In this document: piece after piece, positions 61,272-64,000 of the stretch | Layout of the letters: each line of letters begins with the position of its first letter | Numbering within the stretch: position 1 is the stretch's first letter | DNA from: Prevotella sp. | Lineage (GTDB): Bacteria > Bacteroidota > Bacteroidia > Bacteroidales > Bacteroidaceae | Direction of reading: 5' to 3' | DNA length: 64,000 nt | Assembly (NCBI GenBank): GCA_017413085.1 | Contig: JAFPVC010000022.1 | Coordinates: 1 to 64,000 of the forward strand | Program-made: the position numbers and the translations under genes | The notes under the pieces: model-generated | The model's database searches: none | What the model saw: the letters and a program-made list of their open reading frames with translations, nothing else | Told to the model about the DNA's origin: nothing

Positions 61272-61415
61272 ATGGAGAGCAAAACAAATTGGTTATATGA
61301 ATTAGCGTTCGCTATCTCTTCTTGTCTCCGAAACATTGAAAATTTCAACAGACAAGTTACATCAACACCCCAAAAGAAAGATGAACCTATATGGATGGTA
61401 CATAGAAAATACTGA
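61272..61415 (+). CDS. Candidate 47-residue protein
   Basis: Frame MESKTNWLYELAFAISSCLR and on to EPIWMVHRKY. It starts 14 bp after a TATTTTTG box (61250-61257) and ends 85 bp before the anchored protein gene, so it could be the first gene of that transcript. No family seen; amino-acid composition is ordinary. Confidence 0.35.
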   Translation: MESKTNWLYELAFAISSCLRNIENFNRQVTSTPQKKDEPIWMVHRKY

Positions 61416-61500
61416 CAAAGAAACAAATTGTATACAACAGTATTGAATAATTTTATTATGTATTCTGTCATTCTATAAAACAATTAAAGAAATAAAGACT

Positions 61501-62223
61501 ATGCTCAAGAAAATCATCCTAATTATAATCGTAATAGCAGCGGTATCAGCTGGGGGGTATTATGCATACCTCAATGTATTCAACAACCAATATATTTTGA
61601 AATACGAGAAGAAGATTAATCCCGAGTATGACCCTAGGGAACGCACATACAAGTTCGTTGCCAAAAACGATTCTGTTGCTGCCGAGAAAGCTGTGGAATG
61701 GCTGAAGTATCAATTTATATTCGACAATCCTGAACTTGAAAAGAGTGAATATCGTTATCAATATGATAATCTTAGACTAAATAATGTGACTAAAAACAAT
61801 TTAGTTCGCGTGCCTGCAGCTCTTATCAGGAAGACATTCTTAGAAGGAATCTCCAGCGAGTATAGCAAATTTGACATGCGTGATGTTGACTGGCTGATGT
61901 TTGCCGACAAAATGCCTTTTTATACTTACGACATGGCTATCTGGCTTAACAATCCCTATGAAGATAAGCATTTGATAATCGTTGCTGACAACGATTATGA
62001 CGCAGCGAATAAAGCGATTGATACCTTGGCATATTTTATAGGCAAAAGATGGTACTATGAGAACAGACCTATTGATGACGTATTGGTTGCCAACAATCTC
62101 ACTTTGGAGTTTGTACGCTCTAATGCGCGGTTAGTTTGGAATCGTTTAAAAAGTCATCCTTATTGCAATGGTATCAACTTCAACAGATACTCTGTTAGGA
62201 TAAGAGGTATGATGGAAGAATGA
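61501..62223 (+). CDS. Membrane-anchored protein of unknown function
   Basis: A 240-residue protein with one N-terminal membrane helix (4-26) and a soluble, Tyr/Asp/Asn-rich domain. No recognised family. AT-rich compared with the core genes. Confidence 0.6.
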   Translation: MLKKIILIIIVIAAVSAGGYYAYLNVFNNQYILKYEKKINPEYDPRERTYKFVAKNDSVAAEKAVEWLKYQFIFDNPELEKSEYRYQYDNLRLNNVTKNNLVRVPAALIRKTFLEGISSEYSKFDMRDVDWLMFADKMPFYTYDMAIWLNNPYEDKHLIIVADNDYDAANKAIDTLAYFIGKRWYYENRPIDDVLVANNLTLEFVRSNARLVWNRLKSHPYCNGINFNRYSVRIRGMMEE

Positions 62224-62427
62224 TTGTAATATCTTTAAAGGTTAGAAATACTCATTATGGTATAATCAAAGAGCATTCCCCACGTTACTACAATGTTATG
62301 TGTTTTTTCGGACTTGCGGATAAAAAATCCGATTTCTTGTTAAATAATTATAATTTTTTGTACACAGTCAAGTAATCTCCAACGCGAGCGCGAAATAACG
62401 CAAGGCTACGCGCACACGCGAGGCGAT
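62224..62427. other. Intergenic stretch with GC-rich patch
   Basis: Contains a weak hairpin CGGAT-AAAAA-ATCCG (62316-62330) that could end the upstream gene, and a GCG-rich patch (62379-62425) unlike its AT-rich surroundings. No gene. Confidence 0.35.
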
Positions 62428-62458
62428 TTTGTTGTTTCCTTTTTTTTCTTTATATTTG
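62428..62458 (+). promoter_or_regulatory. Promoter of the DUF5677-like gene
   Basis: TTTG (62428-62431), 19-bp spacer, TATATTTG (62451-62458), 115 bp before the start. Confidence 0.75.
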
Positions 62459-62572
62459 CACCGCAACTGTTGCAAAAGTCAGCTGTAGTGGTACGTTTGT
62501 CGTCATGTTTCTACGTTTCGGCTGTGAACAAGTTTTGCATGTACATTAACAATATTTAAAAACTTTAGTAAT

Positions 62573-63475
62573 ATGGATAAAACAATAACAATTGAAGATT
62601 TGAAACAAACTGTCGATGAGTTTTCTAAAATTATGTTTGACATTTATGTTGAATGGTATGCCAGCCTAAGAAGCCCATTGACAGAGAGCGAACGAACGGC
62701 AATAAATATGTATCGCATGATGATTTTTAAGGCAAAGTCTATTGGACTAATGAGTCAAGGTATTGTCATAACCCCAACGCAAAAGGGTATCATACCAGAT
62801 CCGTCGACCATATATCCTGTACTAAGAAGCATGTATGAACTTCTTTTTCTATTCAGGTGTATATTTGTATCTTCAAGAAATGACCTGGAGCGGGAACTGC
62901 TGTTTAACCTATGGAAAATAAGAGGATATAACAATCTGATTCGAATACCAAATAAAGAACTGAACAAGAAATATCAAGATGAGAAGGAATTTGCTAAAGT
63001 TGAAAACAAAACTCTAAGAATTAAAATTCGAGAACTATTTGATAAACTTGCTTTATCACCATCTATTATTGATACTATAGAGAATAGCATGAATAACAAT
63101 ACTCCTGCATTGAAAGGCTTTATGTTTGAGCATTGCAAACACTGTGACAACATTACCGCATTTCGATCTTTAGATTTTAGCGATAGCGCTATGGGGATAG
63201 AACTATCTGGCTCTAGCTATATATATTCATATTATTCTGCCCATTCTCATCCAAGTTTCATTGGTGTAAAACACTTTGAAGAAATGTATTATGACAGAGA
63301 TGGATACCTATTCATGAAGGAAATCCTAGAAGGTACATGTATATATCTTGGCCGTTTCATGACAGATTTCTGTAAATATAAAGATTCATACCACTCATTC
63401 TATAATCAAGAAGAGAGCCACATTAATAATATTTTAAACCGAATTATACAGACTAAACAGGACAACAACCTTTAA
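62573..63475 (+). CDS. DUF5677-like protein of unknown function
   Basis: A 300-residue soluble helical protein. The segment TIYPVLRSMYELLFLFRCIF and the late SYYSAHSHPSF resemble DUF5677-type proteins found in accessory and defence-rich regions; the assignment is tentative. Strongly AT-rich. Confidence 0.5.
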   Translation: MDKTITIEDLKQTVDEFSKIMFDIYVEWYASLRSPLTESERTAINMYRMMIFKAKSIGLMSQGIVITPTQKGIIPDPSTIYPVLRSMYELLFLFRCIFVSSRNDLERELLFNLWKIRGYNNLIRIPNKELNKKYQDEKEFAKVENKTLRIKIRELFDKLALSPSIIDTIENSMNNNTPALKGFMFEHCKHCDNITAFRSLDFSDSAMGIELSGSSYIYSYYSAHSHPSFIGVKHFEEMYYDRDGYLFMKEILEGTCIYLGRFMTDFCKYKDSYHSFYNQEESHINNILNRIIQTKQDNNL

Positions 63476-63480
63476 TAGTT

Positions 63481-63657
63481 ATGCGACAGAACCCTACTAT
63501 TTGGAATTACGAACGTAGCTTCAGTGAAGCAAAGAAATATGTCAGTCGTTCTAATTTTAAGAACGACTAGTCCTCTACCTATAGTGCCGTTAGAACGACT
63601 GGCTGGCTGGATTCTACTTGTACTCACATGGAACTAAACCACAAACAGATGTCCTAA
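63481..63657 (+). pseudogene. Homing-endonuclease-associated repeat unit with in-frame stop
   Basis: Reads MRQNPTIWNYERSFSEAKKY and VSRSNFKND, then TAG (63568-63570), then in the same frame SSTYSAVRTTGWLDSTCTHM. The pieces match the W-x-x-E-x-x-x-x-A-x-K-Y-x-S-R-x-x-F ... Y-x-A ... G-W-L-D-x-x-C-x-H-M pattern repeated in some phage and mobile nuclease proteins. A single unit interrupted by a stop is most simply a relic. Confidence 0.55.
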
Positions 63658-63681
63658 ACATCAAAAAATAAGATAGAACAC

Positions 63682-64000
63682 ATGAAATACAAAAAGCATT
63701 TACCAATTATCAAATATGACGACTATATGAAAGAGTGGAATTATGAGAAAAACAAAGACTATAATCCAAGCACTCTAACTGCAGGAAGTTCTTATAAAGT
63801 ATGGTGGAAGTGTTCTGTGTGCGGACATAGTTGGCAAGCATCTCCTCATGCCAGAATACTTCAAGGGTCTAAATGCCCAATTTGTAATTTAAAGAACGTG
63901 AACGCTAATAGAATTAAAGAGAAAGGAAGTTTTGCAGATAATTTTCCAGAAAGAGCAAAAAATTGGGATTACGAAAAGAATGGTGAGCTTTTGCCTACTC
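63682..64000 (+). CDS. Treble-clef zinc-finger (DUF4379-type) protein, cut by window end
   Basis: 106 codons visible. WNYEKNKDYNPSTLTAGS, VWWKCSVCGHSWQASPHAR and SKCPICN form one treble-clef zinc finger (Cys-x2-Cys...Cys-x2-Cys) of the kind in PF14311, and a second unit begins (FPERAKNWDYEKNGE). Full-length members often carry several fingers and a Vsr/restriction-like nuclease domain; that part would lie beyond the window. Confidence 0.75.
   Translation, partial: MKYKKHLPIIKYDDYMKEWNYEKNKDYNPSTLTAGSSYKVWWKCSVCGHSWQASPHARILQGSKCPICNLKNVNANRIKEKGSFADNFPERAKNWDYEKNGELLPT

Overview
The window looks like a chromosomal segment of a Bacteroidales bacterium, most likely Prevotella/Segatella-like. 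The evidence is a run of Bacteroidetes-type promoters (TTTG, 19-20 bp spacer, TAnnTTTG) before genes of many kinds, PorU and PorV of the type IX secretion system, DUF349 and DUF2027-Smr proteins, and many pectin-degrading enzymes. No rRNA, CRISPR array or plasmid/phage replication gene was seen. One tRNA-Leu(CAA) is present.

Layout. 1-3.0 kb: repeat copies, a decayed small peptide gene, a hotdog thioesterase and a sodium/solute symporter. 3.1-9.0 kb (minus): valS, a membrane protein, bifunctional hisB and azlCD. 9.2-11.6 kb: an accessory patch with a dispersed repeat, an AAA/PD-(D/E)XK gene enclosed by inverted repeats, and gene relics. 11.8-17.8 kb: paaK, hisI, a DUF2027-Smr protein, a GH28 pectinase with a coupled 46-codon gene, and a WG-repeat protein. 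17.9-24.7 kb (minus): a GT2 glycosyltransferase, tRNA-Leu, an internally deleted GH105 gene, and an apparent operon of biotin carboxylase, biotin carrier, carboxyltransferase, a peroxidase-like protein and trxB. 24.8-25.8 kb: an AT-rich pair of unknown genes. 25.9-37.1 kb: GH2 beta-glucuronidase-like enzyme, MATE transporter, DUF349 protein, secreted nuclease, RecD-like helicase, MG2-like and beta-flower-like secreted proteins. 37.2-43.8 kb (minus): FAH-family hydrolase, porU, porV and pgi. 44.0-47.4 kb: an accessory locus with an EcoRI-type adenine methyltransferase, a DUF262-HNH nuclease and an unusually structured leader. 47.4-50.3 kb: rplM-rpsI-rpsB-tsf. 50.6-58.8 kb: an rRNA methyltransferase, a beta-helix protein, a TonB-domain fragment, an HD protein and a GH105-PL22-GH28 pectin operon. 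59-64 kb: small secreted, membrane and unknown proteins, ending in an AT-rich accessory region with a homing-endonuclease-like relic and a treble-clef zinc-finger gene cut by the window edge.

How the genes fit together. GH28, PL22 and GH105 form a coherent route from polygalacturonan to oligogalacturonides to monomers, with a second GH28, a beta-helix protein and a GH2 elsewhere; no SusC/SusD pair is present. The carboxylase genes suggest propionyl-CoA/methylmalonyl-CoA metabolism.

The strongest candidates for something undescribed are (i) a dispersed element made of 4-6 imperfect 22-bp units followed by a conserved hairpin, with four copies here, and (ii) the two-gene restriction-modification-like locus whose roughly 340-nt leader carries a terminator-like hairpin and a long branched fold. 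All calls come from reading the sequence; no database search was run.
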